From the NCBI GenBank assembly GCA_029532415.1, contig JAQOTA010000053.1, positions 6,510,001 through 6,574,000 on the forward strand: a DNA stretch of 64,000 nt. The letters are read 5' to 3'. The notes under the pieces are model-generated. The model did not search any database and was not told where the DNA came from. It was given only the letters and a program-made list of their open reading frames with translations. Source of the stretch: Marasmius tenuissimus. Its lineage: Eukaryota > Basidiomycota > Agaricomycetes > Agaricales > Marasmiaceae. Position numbers and translations under genes: made by a program. This document shows positions 46,527 to 58,139 of this stretch, piece after piece (the first letter of the stretch is position 1; each line of letters begins with the position of its first letter).

Positions 46527-49500
46527 GTGAGTGACCCGTTCACGCTCGAGGTGGAACTGGTAGATGGAGAGAAAAAAGCAGTATTAATGAGCGGAATGGT
46601 GGACGATGGAGCAATGATAGTGGGGTTGAGTAAAGAGGTGTACGAGAAAATAAAAGATGAAATAGGAGGATGGGGGGAGTCGAAGAGATGGATGAGAATG
46701 GCAGATGGGGCGCTAGTACCAGGAGTCGCAAATTGGCAGGGTACAGTGAGGGTGAAAGGACTGGAAGTGGAAGCAATGCTGGAGGTGTTCAACAGCGGGG
46801 GTCAATGGGACTTTTTGTTTGGAAAGCCATTACTGGAAAAGTTTGAGGCGGTGCATGATTATGGAAGGGATACGGTGGTGGTGAAGAAAGGGAAGGAAAT
46901 GAGGAAGATCTTCAACGAAGGGTTGGGGAAGAAGGTGAAGGTGCCAAAGTTTGCAAAGCCAATGATTGCAAGTGTTGAGAAGGTCGAGAGCAAAGTGGAG
47001 GATGCACGACCAAGACAAATTGAAAAAGCGTGCAACCAAGGCGGGGTGACTGTAAATACGGAAGCCCCGCGGGACAGGGAAGTCTCAGTCGAACTACCAT
47101 ATGAAGGAGAAGAGATACCCACTCACGAATATTCACAGACAGACAGTGAAGAGATTGGCTGGGAGGAAGTCGAGAAGGAATATAGAGAATGGCGAAGAGG
47201 GGAAACAGCAGAGAGACAAGAGAGGATCTTGGAGAGGAAGAAGTGGATAGAGGAATGGGAGGAGAAAGAAAGGAAGAGAGACCGACGTATGTATTGGAAG
47301 CAATGGAGAGGGAAAGCAGGGAGAAGACATTGGCAATGGAGAAGTTGAGAAAGGATGAAAGGGGACAAGCCAAGGAAAAAGAAAGAAGAGGACGAGCTAG
47401 AAACTCTCGATGAGTTCATCAAAAGGCGGCAAGGAGAAAAGCGTGCAAACTCACTGGGGGGGAAGTAACGCACCCCCCTTGAGGGGAGTTTTACCAAATA
47501 ACGCCGTATATGAACAATCTGATTGCTCACCTGTCAACCCTTCATCAGATTCGATCAGGGACCAGAACGAGGTACCTGTTTGCTTCATCACGGATGGGGA
47601 AAGTGACATGGACCCGGGATACGAGATAATACCGGAAGCTCTAGACAATACAGAGATGTCAAAGGGGGTGTTCACAAGGAACGAAGGTGAACGGGGAGCA
47701 TTCAAAGAGGAGAGAGTGCGAGAGATACTACGCCAAGTCAAACTTGGGAAAGAGTTGACAGTGGACGAGAGGGCAAAGGCAGAGAGCCTGATAAGAGAGT
47801 ACACAGATTGCTTTGCACTCTTGGTGAGCGAAGTCCAACACATCGGAGGAGCAATACACCGGCTCAACGTTCCCGAAGACGCCAAATTCCGAAAGAAAGT
47901 TCATCAGAAGCCCTTAACGCCACCGCAACGAGAATACTTCCACACTAAAGTTGATGAGTTACTGAAGGCCGGTGTCATCGAACAATGCGGACCCAGAGAA
48001 GTGAAGTGTATTGCGCCAACTGTCTTGGCGAAGAAGGCCCATGAGGGGGAAGGACTGTCGATGGAGCAGTTGATGAGGAGGTTAAATGCAGAGTGTGCGA
48101 AGGAGGGGTTAGAACCATGCTTCCCGAACGAAGGGGTGGAAGAGCAGAAAGAGAGTCAGGAAGGGGGAGGAAACAAGCCACAGAAATGGAGAATCTGTCA
48201 GAATTTTGGGGAGGTCAATAAGCACACGACGATCGCACCAATGCCACAGGGGGACATCAGAACGAAGCAGCAGGCGCTCAGTGGTCACAAATTTATGTCA
48301 TGCTTTGATTTCGCATCCAGGTTCTACGCGGTGGAGGTAGCAGAAGAGTCCAAGCCATACACGGCGTTCTACATGGAAGGAAGGGGATACTTCTGGTACA
48401 AGAAGATGCCATTTGGACTTACGGGAGCGCCATCAACCTTTCAGACATGACTGCCAAGCACCTGGGGGACCTGGTAGGCAGAGGGACAATGGAGCTGTTC
48501 GTAGATGACGGCGCAACGGCAGCAGACTCCTTCGAGGAAATGATGACAAAGCTCCGACAGATCCTCGACAGAGTTCGAGAGAAGGATCTGTCACTGTCAG
48601 CGAGCAAGTCAGAATTCTTCGTGTCAGAAAGTATCTTCGCAGGGGCGAAGGTTGGAGAGAATGGTGTAACGACAGACCCAGCGAAACTCACAGCCATCGT
48701 CAACTGGCCAAGACCCAAGAACGCATTAAACCTGGCCTCATTCCTCGGACTTACAGGTCATTTCCGGGATCTTATCCGGAATTATGCACGAGTGGAAGGG
48801 CCATTGAGGGATCTGTTAAAGATGGTGAAACTGCCCGATAAATGCTCGAAATCGGTGTACAGGTCAACCATGGAAAACTTCAAACTGGATGAAGTTTGGG
48901 GGGAGAACCAAACGAAGGCATTTGTAGACCTTAAAAAGAAATTGGTGTCGGAACCGGTGCTGAAGGCACCTAAGTGGGATGGGTCGCATTTCATCATAAC
49001 AACAGACGGGTGCCAAGAGGGTTTCGCCGCGGTACTAGCCCAACGTTTCGAGAGGAAAAGAGCCAATGGAACGACCAAGGTCGAAACACACCCCATAGGG
49101 TTCGCATCCAAGCGAACGTCGAGCTCCGAGAAGAAATATAAACCCTTCCTACTCGAATTTGCTGCACTGAAGTTTGGACTAGACAAATTCGCAGACACCG
49201 TATGGGGTTTCCCAGTCGAGATCGAAACAGACTGTCAGGCGTTACGGGATGTCTTGATGAATGACAAGCTAAACGCAGTGCACGCCAGATGGCGGGATGG
49301 AATCCTAGCGCACAATATAGTGGACGTGCGGCATATTCCAGGGAGATTGAACGTGGTAGCAGACGGATTGAGTAGAATGTGGGAAGGGACGGAACGGACA
49401 GCGGGAGATGGAAGCGAATGGACGGTGAGCGAGGATTGGGAAAGCGCGAGAGGACTGGTGAACGACGTCTTTGGAGTAGTGGGAGAAGAAGACGAAGAAC

Positions 49501-50954
49501 TATCAAAATTATGGAAAAGATTCGAGGAAGAACCAATATTTCAAGAGGTCGTAGAAGCTATCGCGCACATAAGGTCAGAAAAGTCACTAAAAGAAAAAAA
49601 GAAAGCACAACACCGAGCATCACAGTATGTAATTGAAGGAGGGAAATTATGGAAGGTCGGGGGTAATGGGGGAGTTAGAGCGAGAGCGAAGGTGGAATGC
49701 GTCACAAGGAAAGAGGCGGTGGAGCTAGCGAGGAAGGAACATCAGGAAAGAGGGCACTGGGGAAGAGATATAGTGAAAATCAACCTACTCGACAGGATCT
49801 GGAGCCCAAAGCTTGACGAGTCGGTAACGACAGCCATCAAGGAGTGCCCAAGATGCAAAAGTTTCGGAAGCGCCTATATCCATGCCCTCCTAAACCCGAT
49901 AACAAGACGACACCCACTCGAAATGATAGTTGGAGACTACCTCTCGATGCCGAAAGGGAAAGGAGGTTACCATAACCTCGGAATGTACCTTGACGTCTAC
50001 TCGCAACACTTATGGGCAGACCCGCTCAAAACGGCCGGAACAGCGAAAACCACCATTACCAGTCTCGACAAACTCTGTTTCGCATACGTACCGCCAGAAA
50101 CGTTCATGACAGACGGAGGATCCCACTTTAAAAACCACGAGGTCACCGAGTTCTGCAACGACAAAAACATTAAACATTACGTCACACCAGCATACTCACC
50201 GTGGGTCAACGGACTAGTAGAGGGCACGAATCGACTACTGCTGCATGTTCTCAAACGGCTATGCGCGCCGGAGCTGGGCGAAGATTCTGAGGAGTTCAAA
50301 GCCATGGATTGGAAAACACTACCGTACAAATGGCCGGACCACCTGCAGGAAGCGGTACAGAGCCTAAACAACCGAATACTACCAGCCATAGGGTTCACAC
50401 CGAAGGAGCTGTTACTAGGACGCATCGTTAACACAACCAAAACGGCAGTCGAAACAGCGCAGGAACCACTCACAGCATTGGACGTGGCAGTACAGGCAGC
50501 GTATGTCGCACAGCAGCAATTGGATGGGTATGACCAAATGGTCAGGCATGCATTGAAAAGGAAGGAGGTTTTCGACAAGAGGGTACTCGAGAGGCATCCG
50601 AAAGAAGTCGTCTTCAAGAAGGGCGACCTGGTACAGGTGTACCAGAGGTCATGGGACACAACCTTCAAGACGGAGAGGAAGTTAGTACCCAAGTGGAGCA
50701 TGCCGAAAAGAGTCGTCGAGAGAAATGTCAACTCATACGTACTGGAGACGTTAGACGGGCTCCGATTGGAGGGAGCAATCAGTGCGAGAAACCTCAGGAG
50801 GTTCGAGCCTAGAGAAGGTACTGAGCTGGCGAAGAAACAGAGGGAGCTAGAGGAGAAGCTAGAGAAGGAGGCGAAGAGACAGAAGGCGCCAGAGGAGGGA
50901 GAGAAGAGCAACAGAGTAGTGCAGGAGAGCGAGGAGGAGTCCGAGGTCGTTTGA
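46527..50954 (+). pseudogene. Ty3 pol (protease, RT, RNase H, integrase), frameshifted
   Basis: Protease: SGMVDDGAMIVGLSKEVYEK (DDGA at the active site) and DFLFGKPLLEKF. A Glu/Arg/Lys-rich linker follows, with frame changes near 47283, 47385 and at a G7 run near 47459. RT: KWRICQNFGEVNKHTTIAPM, FDFASRFYAVEV, KMPFGLTGAPSTFQ, then a one-base loss at about 48444, then LFVDDGATAADSF (catalytic FVDD, 48498-48509). RNase H: IITTDGCQEGFAAVL, IETDCQALRDV, NVVADGLSR. Integrase: an HHCC finger (HQERGH..CPRC) and D-D-x35-E at codons 49935, 50112 and 50220. The last 835 codons are open to 50954. The C-terminal tail is Glu/Lys-rich with no chromodomain seen. Confidence 0.9.
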
Positions 50955-50994
50955 TCCAGCGTCGAGGGCGACGCATTTTTTTAAAGGGGGCACA

Positions 50995-51138
50995 TGTAGT
51001 GGGGGTTCCCAGGGGATGTCGTCATAGTTTAGCCTTGTTTAGCCAGATAGACACACGCAGATACCGCATGTATTCGAGATCAAGATATACCACATAGGTT
51101 CCATTCATCTCTGTTCATTCTCAGTCTGCACTACTCCA
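50995..51138 (+). repeat. Ty3 element 3' LTR
   Basis: Same 144 bases as the 5' LTR except two substitutions. Preceded by the polypurine tract. Followed directly by the remaining family B coding sequence. Confidence 0.9.
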
Positions 51139-51178
51139 CCGGGATGAGTGGAATTGGGTCGAGTCTGAGGACTTGTAG

Positions 51179-53864
51179 TATTTGCGAAATTGAATATCAG
51201 CAATCATGACCTTCTACGCCGTGTACCTACTTGTAAAGATATGTATCTATGGGGATGATTTGACGGCATTACCACTTACGCGTCGTGCCTAGGGCTGACA
51301 GTTACACCAGAGCAGCGTCAATAACTTCAAATTGTTGACCGCCTGACCAGAAACTCAGTATAAAACCTCGGGTAACAGCACGAGTCAGCGAGATACACTT
51401 CAAGGACTGAATTGGCGCTGAGGAGTGTACTCCCAGCCCGAGATAAAATACACTCGATGAGAGCCTCGAGGAAGTACGGCCGTTATGGATATGTGAAGTT
51501 GGCGTGACTTGCAAAATACACTGAAATGACTTTCATGACTTGAATCTAGTATCTAGATGGTCACCGCTGCTGTAAAATGACAACTGTCGCTAAGTTTTTG
51601 TAGAAAGACTCGAACTGGTCCCGTTCAATGCTAACACTGACTGCAAATTGTTAGGTCTCGCAGACCTTGATAGGTTCGACTCAACCCTGACTTGGATATA
51701 CGGTGGTATGTGATCGATGAGAGAGACCGTACTCACACCTTGCCCCCTCTGTCACTGGAGCACAGTATCCTGGGCTCTCAATCTATGGAGATCATTCGTC
51801 GAAGATCTTTCCCGTCTACTGACGTGACGATTGTTCCAGCCGAGTAGTGATGCTAATGGAGGCAGCAGCGAGATCGCGCTCCATCCCAGGGTCCAGTGAG
51901 TCTTATTTTACGCACTGTAGACAAATCTCGGGACTGAACGTGGGAGATTGATTTGCGTCAAGCTCGTGTTACTGACACTCTCAGTCAGAGGCGCAATCAT
52001 TTGTTCAAGAGCATGGTCAGACAGAGAGATGTCCCTTGAACGGCCGAATTTTGGCTCCGGAGGTTGTAATATGTATGGCTAAATCGAAATTCTGAGAGGA
52101 CACCATGGTAGTCCGGGCCGATTCGGACAAGTAGTTTGGATCCAGATATCAGAAGGGTACGAGTTGTAGTGATATAGGGACCTGGGGAGATATTGCTGAA
52201 ACGAAATAAATACCTTTATCAGACCACTCAGATCATGTCTGTATACAGAACCGATGAGTGACACTGGAAAGATATTTCCGAACGCTTGAAAATCCCTCTT
52301 TGCTAATCCCTCCTCTATTTCCGCTCTCCTCTCGGAGATGATGGATAGTATGACGTTGTGCTCGACGGAGAGAATGGTGAGCGTAAATACTTGAGATAAT
52401 CATGGTGAACTGGTCAATAGCAATGTTATATTCGAGACTGGCATGAGAGGTGTGGCAGATTCTAATATCCTTAACAACACTGCGGGCAAAGGTAGGTCTC
52501 GTGCCAGAAAAAAGAGTAATACTTGGTTTACCTTTGTGTGCCTACAGGTTTATTCCTCGTGGCGGCCTCGAGGTGTATCACTGGCGGACTATGAATCACG
52601 AATATGATATCCTCTACTCAAAATTCGTGACATTCCTTATATATGTGCACCCAAATTTCTTTGAACAGAAAACCGGTAGCTGGCTGTCGCTCCATGCGTA
52701 AAATAAGTTTGAGCATGAGGGATTACATCCATGTAAGGAAGGTTACAAATCCTGAATTTATGGTATCGTGAATAACCACAATTGAAGGTCCGCTAGTAAT
52801 GTACCTCAGTTGGACCTTGAGGCTGCGACGAGGCGCAAACCTGGGGGGCAAAAGAGGGTAAACCGAGTATTACTCGTTTTTCCCGCACAAGACCTCATTT
52901 TGCCCGCAGTGTAACCTGAGATGATATATGAGATTCAGTCTCGCCCTCAAGCAGAGTAAGATGTATTCTCAGTCAGTATTCAATCCCCTCGTCAATCCCC
53001 TGTACCCCCGGATAAATAACCTCATCGCCATTGAAGTCTCCCGATGCTCATCTCACATAGAGATTAGCTTTCCCGAACGCTCGAAAAAAATTTGCGGCCT
53101 CATACCTCCGACGACTCATGGCGTACCTCGACGTGCTACTAGTTGTGAAATCACATGCAACGCCGGCCCAGGTTATATCAGGTATATCTTGGATTCTTGA
53201 CTTTCACCGCTATTCTTGGCCCTTAGGGCCTTGATATAATCAGCAATCTGAGTCGGCCAGTTGTCGCAGGCTGGGAGTCAGAAGGTCAGCCATTGAGAAG
53301 CATTGAATGTCGTAATAAGCAAGCACCACCACGGTCGTTTTGACTGGGCAGCTGAGCATTGAACTTCTCTTGTGCTCGACGAAGATAGCACCGACTGCTG
53401 TAGCCTGAACCTAGGATTGTCTGGCGTTTGACGTTGATGAGATATTTTTTGTTTCGGGTCGGCAGTACTTGTTGCAAAAAGACGTCTGTTAGCTCAAGGG
53501 AGACGCGAAGGGCAGCAAAGATTCACCACAAGTCGAGTGATTGACATTACTGCCACGATTTCACGATCTACCCATCCATCTGTACTTTGGAAACTATATC
53601 GGCTGCAGCCTGTCCTAATGAATAGGATTCCTATTGAGAGCGCTGGTTGAATGATTGAAACGACCTGTATTTCCCAATTCCCGGGAGTTGAATAATTGAA
53701 ATCTTTGCACTTACTCTCAGTGGTTCGCATTTTGGGTGATACTTGTTACCTACTACTCAACTGACGAGCACTGTGACAACGGGGGGCGCCATAGATTGAC
53801 CAGAGGTTGGAATTAGGATCACGTCAAATTGTGCTGAAATTTTGGGGCGTGAGAAATCAAATGC
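51179..53864. other. 2.7 kb without a supported gene
   Basis: Short frames only. A segment near 52455-52490 (LISLTTLRAK before GTAGGT) recalls the 'LTTLRVWAVW' helix of DUF6533 proteins and may be a relic, but no neighbouring family motif was found. No repeat was recognised. Confidence 0.35.
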
Positions 53865-53935
53865 TGGGGTAAAGGTACGTAAGGTGCCTTTGCCTGCCTT
53901 TACTTGCCATTACCCAACCTTCATCCGGCCTTTAG
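53865..53935. repeat. AAAGGCAGGG repeat, short copy
   Basis: GGTAAAGGTACGTAAGG is followed by inverted units (GCCTTTGCCTGCCTTTACTTGCC), the same repeat as in 32677-33756. The CGGCCTTTAGTGTACGGCC that follows also fits the motif. Confidence 0.55.
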
Positions 53936-53949
53936 TGTACGGCCCACGA

Positions 53950-56243
53950 GTAGCATCGGCAAAGGCCACTTTACGAAGCGAGAGTAACCACTCATATGTG
54001 TTGTTCATGTCGTATTACCAGCTGGGCCATGATGTTGTCTTCTACAAGACCTAACGACAATGATGGTTATCGGTGACCTCACGCAGTAGCGGGGCTTCCG
54101 CCATTGAACGTAGGACATGACTTTGGTTGCACTGGACGGATTACTGATTCTGAGGACGAGTTTGTGAGTCCTGCTTTTTCTGTACTCGCTGCTCCCTTTT
54201 GTGCTCACAAATTCCTTGCTGTTGGACTTCTCCCTAGATATTGGGGCATTCTCAGGGCGCGCCGCGAGCAGATTGACTTCTCATTCGCCACTATGTCGAC
54301 GCACAGTGAGGCATCCGCCTTGTACTTGTCGCACTGAAACGGTCAAATAGAGAAGTCAGTCGGGGAAGTTACATCTACCGGTTGGCTGAGGTCCACACAA
54401 TCATCAATTAGTCAAGCTACACAGTGATTCATTTGCTTCAATTAGAATGTCACTGAGGTGAGTGCTCACTCGTCGAATATCCGTCGTCGGGCGAGCCCTG
54501 GAAAGAACTGGTACGAACGGCTGCCTGTTCAGTACGGGCGCATGGGAAGAGAGCAGCAAACTCTATTGGGTGGCGGTAGTCTTACTAGACTGTAGCCGTT
54601 GGATATTATTCCATGACAAGCCTCCTTTCGTCTCCCCCCCCTGACTGACAAGTCTTATTGATGTAGGACCCCCTCTGTTACAAGTCTCGTAGCGTTGGGC
54701 TAACTTGAGTGAGCATGCCAAGCTGCCCAGAGTCTGAGACCAGAGATACACGGGTTCGTTATGCCGGAGCGAATACGTCCTCATGAATCGACTTTTAGGA
54801 TCAAGTATCATCGAAGGGGACTCTCCCACTCCGACATCGTTAGCAATTCACCAACTTTCACGGTTTTAGGTTCCGCGGCAGCATTTCATGGGTTTGCGAG
54901 ATAGAGGTCTACCTGATCTATGTAACACTTAGATAAACCCAGCTATCGGCTTTGAGCGTTCAAATCCCCTCCTAGCTTACCGTGAAAGTGAGGTGAGTCG
55001 CTCGGATATTTCTTTAGCCGGGCTGAGAGTGAATGAGGTTGAGAATTTGATGGGTGCCGAAAGCCTCATCATATATACAGAGGGCATTCGGATGCACTCG
55101 GCGATTTCCTTCTGCCATCCATGATCTCCTTGTTGTGCCAAGGGGGCGGTATCCGCGGCCCTCCTGGTTATGGACAAGCCACAAGTTGCTTCCCCCGCTC
55201 TTTTGCCTTTTACGTCAGCCACAGGCTTTCCGCCTTACTCATTGGATGTTTTATTGCGGTTTCAGATTTGATATCCATATAGTATATGCAAAGGAACAGC
55301 TACTGTTCCCTCTTTAAGTTCCCTTGTCCGTAAGATACTCATTGAAGGTTAGTTATCATTATCCTGCCACCGGTAAAGTTTGAGCGCTGAGCGAACGAGA
55401 AAAACTTACGACATGGAACAGTGTGAGGATACGTCCGAAGTCTATACTTTGACAAGAGTGCGACCTCACTCAGAAGTAGAACCACGCGAAAGACAAGTAG
55501 ACCGCAAGAAGCGATGGTTTTCAACAAAACTTACTGAATGACGACAGGCTTTCTTGACTATTGCATCGTTGCGAATAGTTTGTGCAGCCTTGATTATTAG
55601 GCCACTCGAAGTACAATATTCTGTCAACGAGAAGGATGGAACCGAATCAGGGCTCGAACAGGAAATCGGGCCTGGGGCAGTTGAGGCCTTGGATTCCAGT
55701 GTCTCACGCACGTTTTGAGGGTGATTAGGGCCTCAAGTCGCGCGTAGTCGGCCTTGTGCCTTATTGGGGGAGCTACCTTGGTGGTACTCGCCATTCCACT
55801 TGGCATAACTGAGGTCAAAGCTCTGCTGATATTTGAAGACCCAAGTTGGAACCACTAAAAATTTCAACCAGCTTGTGAGAAATCTACATCTTGTTCTTCA
55901 GTAGTCCACTGAGATTACATCCATTCACAGTTCTGTCGGAGATACTCATGCTCGACTTGACAGAGTGTCATTCTTACAGAACTCACAGAGGGTCAAATCA
56001 ACTCCTTCTCGCATCGACTCCGGTACTTCAACTTCCCCTATTGGATTCTTTATGCTTGTCCTAATCATCCTCACGCTCTAGCGCCACTCGCCAAGTGCAT
56101 AAGCTGGACTAGCGCAGTACGTACAGTGGGATTATAGTCATGTTCCACACAGCGCCCAAAAATCCGTACAAGCCGATGATGTGATCTTGCTGATGTAGGA
56201 CCCCTACGCCACAGTCTTGAAAACGCATAAATACTGACCATTC
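53950..56243 (+). repeat. Segmental duplication, copy 1
   Basis: Collinear with 60940-64000: CGTATTACCAGCTGGGCC (53970s / 60950s), ACGGCTGCCTGTTCAGT (54517 / 61450), CATGCCAAGCTGCCCAGAG, and the family B promoter box at 55064 / 61990. The 3' third (55880-56243) is almost identical to 63640-64000, with the differences mostly transitions. No intact gene inside; the family B start is lost in both. Confidence 0.75.
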
Positions 56244-56290
56244 AGCGAGCTTTTCATCCAGTTTCTCTTCTTCCCTTGAATCAGGTCAGC
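56220..56290 (+). promoter_or_regulatory. Core promoter of secreted-protein gene 2
   Basis: CTTGAAAACGCATAAATACT at 56218-56237, followed by TTTTCATCCAGTTTCTC, matching the arrangement upstream of 6709 on the minus strand. The first part is repeated identically at the right edge (63976-63995). Confidence 0.6.
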
Positions 56291-56387
56291 ATTGAAACCT
56301 TCTCTCTGCCTATTCAGAATCATTCTTCTCTAAAAACTCTCGCTAATTCCTCTTTCTTCATCTCTCAGAAGCTATCCAACCGTTATA

Positions 56388-56777
56388 ATGCAATTCAAAC
56401 TTGCCTTCGTCGCCACTGCTCTTCTGGCTTCCGCATCTCCGGCCATGTCTGCCACGTTCAGATGGTACTCAGGCTCTGGCTGCACCGGCTCTCTCATTGC
56501 CACCAGCAACAGTGCCTCGTCCGGACAGTGTGTCCCGCTTGGCGGTGGCCGCTCTGCGAAGTCAATCAGATATGACAGCGTCCCAAACAACGCTTTCTTC
56601 TATAGATCAGGCGGTCCCAACGACAATTGCCGAGGTAGCTCGAGCACGACCCGCAGGGGATCTGGATGTGCAACTGCGCCCGACGGGTGAGTTTTTGGCT
56701 TGAGATTGATTCCTCTAATTCGATGAACTAAACATGTCCACTTCAGCTTCAACTGGCAGAGTGTCAGGCTAGATTGA
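56388..56777 (+). CDS. Small secreted cysteine-containing protein, 109 aa, two exons (paralogue of 6320-6709)
   Basis: Exons 56388-56686 and 56747-56777, with a 60-base intron (GTGAGT..CTTCAG) at the same codon as in the paralogue. Signal peptide MQFKLAFVATALLASASPAM, cleavage expected near Ala22. The mature part begins around FRWYSGSGCTGS with Cys at 32, 48, 81 and 94. Exon 2 encodes FNWQSVRLD. It is basic-biased in the middle (RGSSSTTRRGSG) where the paralogue is neutral, so the surface has diverged while Cys, Trp and the ends are kept. Likely secreted; an effector-like role is only a guess. The gene sits just 3' of the segmental duplication whose other copy runs off the window. Confidence 0.85.
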
Positions 56778-58139
56778 GTGCATAGCGCCAGTCCCTAGTG
56801 CCCCCAAGGCTATTGCCATGCAAATCAATGTGTAATCAGTAAAGGATCTAGTTTTCGGAAATCAAGTGTGGTTGTAAAGAGTCGAGTATTCGAAAATCAA
56901 ATGTAGTTGTGCTTAGCTTAGCGTCAAGACTTGCAGTGGATTGTAACAGCGTGAAACCAACTGAAATTAGATGTTAAATAAAGATGTCCGGAGCCGGATG
57001 GTGACTCGAAGTGGCTAGTAGTACTCAAGATACTAAAATGGATAACGTGATATTATGCCACCTGCGATTGAACCTGAGCCTTCAACAATGCTTGAGAGGA
57101 ATACGTATAGTACGGGAACGGAAAACTCTGAAGAACAAAACAGGGCAGTGAGTGGATACCAAGGTTTTTCGGACAACGCCTCTTGAATAATTGTCAAATT
57201 CGGGACTCCATCGGGGTGCCGAACATGCTGCGGACAAGTTCCGGAACTCAAGATCACGTTGTTAATATTGCGTCGGGTTACCTGTTTTAGCATCCTAACC
57301 GCAAGAACTTATCCATCAGCGACGAACGTAGCCTCCATAAATGTATGAACAAAACCCGCCTACCTTGACCTTTGCGAACATTGGTACCCGGAAAACATTC
57401 CCCTCGTCCGTATTTTAGCCTCAGATCGGAGAGCCCAGTAACGGGGGTCCTTTCGTCTCTGATTAATCAGTCGCCGTAAGCTACAAGCCAGAAGGTCGGT
57501 CCCCACAAAGCTTTGAAGCCTCACGCAGCACTATCATGCCGCAATGATGCTATGACCGTAAGGACCCCGTACTTGACCGTTCAAGAATCCATTTGCGCAA
57601 ATTCGATCCGAATTCCAGAGATCATCCGGTAAATCCTCCTACTCTTGAGTTGATCTTCGTGCGATGGAAACTCGCATCCAACCGCTCAGAAAGTTAGATC
57701 TGGCATACAATGGTCCAGCGTTATTGAAAAACGAGCCTCGCGGACCTTGATCTTCCGGCTTCCTTGAAGACACTGTAGCTGAGAGGCCGAAACAGCTACG
57801 CAGGGGCACGAGGGTTATCATTTGTTGCCGCTGGCTAAGTACCACGACTCCTCTTCACCTGCTAGACCTTTTTGTTTGCAAAGTTGAAAGTCGGTATTCC
57901 TCTGCTCGTACGCCTGTTCAGCCAAGGACTCATCAGCCGTAAGGTTAATCACCCCCTTCTTCACCTTCATGTCCCTTCAACTCCTGCGTAACCGTGTTTT
58001 GATCAACATTGCTCAGGATCCCTCTCACAGTGGTCCAAATAGTTTGAATTAGGCCTCGAAGGTGCATCGAAAGGCGTTATCGATAATTGGAGCCACCAAA
58101 GTTAGGGATCCCGAGTATCTCCTAGTGAGAACCAATATC
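56778..58139. other. 3' flank of secreted-protein gene 2, no gene
   Basis: Includes 57150-57245, the second copy of the exon-like module described at 6045-6200 (CGCCTCTTGAATAATTGTCA). Two near-repeats of GGAAATCAAGTGTGG/CGAAAATCAAATGTAG lie at 56850-56910. Otherwise unassigned. Confidence 0.4.

Larger units (their letters stand above)
44482..51138 (+). mobile_element. Ty3/gypsy LTR retrotransposon, 6.66 kb
   Basis: Two 144-bp LTRs (44482-44625 and 50995-51138) differ at two positions by eye. The 5-base duplication ACCGG lies at 44477-44481 and 51138-51142 (the A overlaps the LTR end, so 4-5 bases). Internal order is gag, protease, RT, RNase H, integrase, which is Ty3-type. A polypurine tract (AAAGGGGGCACA) ends at 50994. 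It inserted into the last exon of the family B gene in the same orientation. Several one-base frameshifts interrupt the coding regions. Confidence 0.93.
42308..51178 (+). pseudogene. Family B, best full-length copy, split by a Ty3 retrotransposon
   Basis: Exons: 42308-42445, 42499-42735, 42790-42827, 42874-42941, 42988-43073, 43127-43174, 43220-43715, 43780-44129, 44182-44379, and a last exon 44438-44481 continued at 51143-51178. Exon 1 has MLSHFFQGARNTKIGRKSVF and HVEGN, recalling N-terminal motifs of basidiomycete NLR/kinase-type proteins. Exons 3-5 read SPWLIQMLGL, VPGFVFHGG, ELANGKEFLNQYP, similar to a kinase hinge but without catalytic residues. Exon 7 holds WDWTFNTKTNSW and TYFEKTLGD; exon 8 holds LFVPPLHKEY, DPEGKE and HGYPELIMG. 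Exon 8 lacks four bases near 43878 compared with 3098-3451, shifting the frame. The last exon is in frame across the retrotransposon (KSQIDDR / DEWNWVESEDL stop). Both defects should inactivate it. Function unknown. Confidence 0.75.

Noticed and set aside
46094..47530. Long minus-strand frames opposite the Ty3 gag-pol
   Set aside because: They mirror the Glu/Lys/Arg-rich coding of the plus strand (Ser/Leu/Phe-rich antisense); the plus strand carries all the domain motifs.
44482..51138. Chromodomain at the C-terminus of the Ty3 integrase
   Set aside because: The C-terminal tail is Glu/Lys-rich coil-like sequence; no chromodomain aromatic cage pattern was seen.
52450..52701. Second DUF6533 gene suggested by LISLTTLRAK
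   Set aside because: Only one short resemblance; the expected neighbouring motifs (YD-LLTL-E, RAY, HSI-SR) were not found within 3 kb on that strand.
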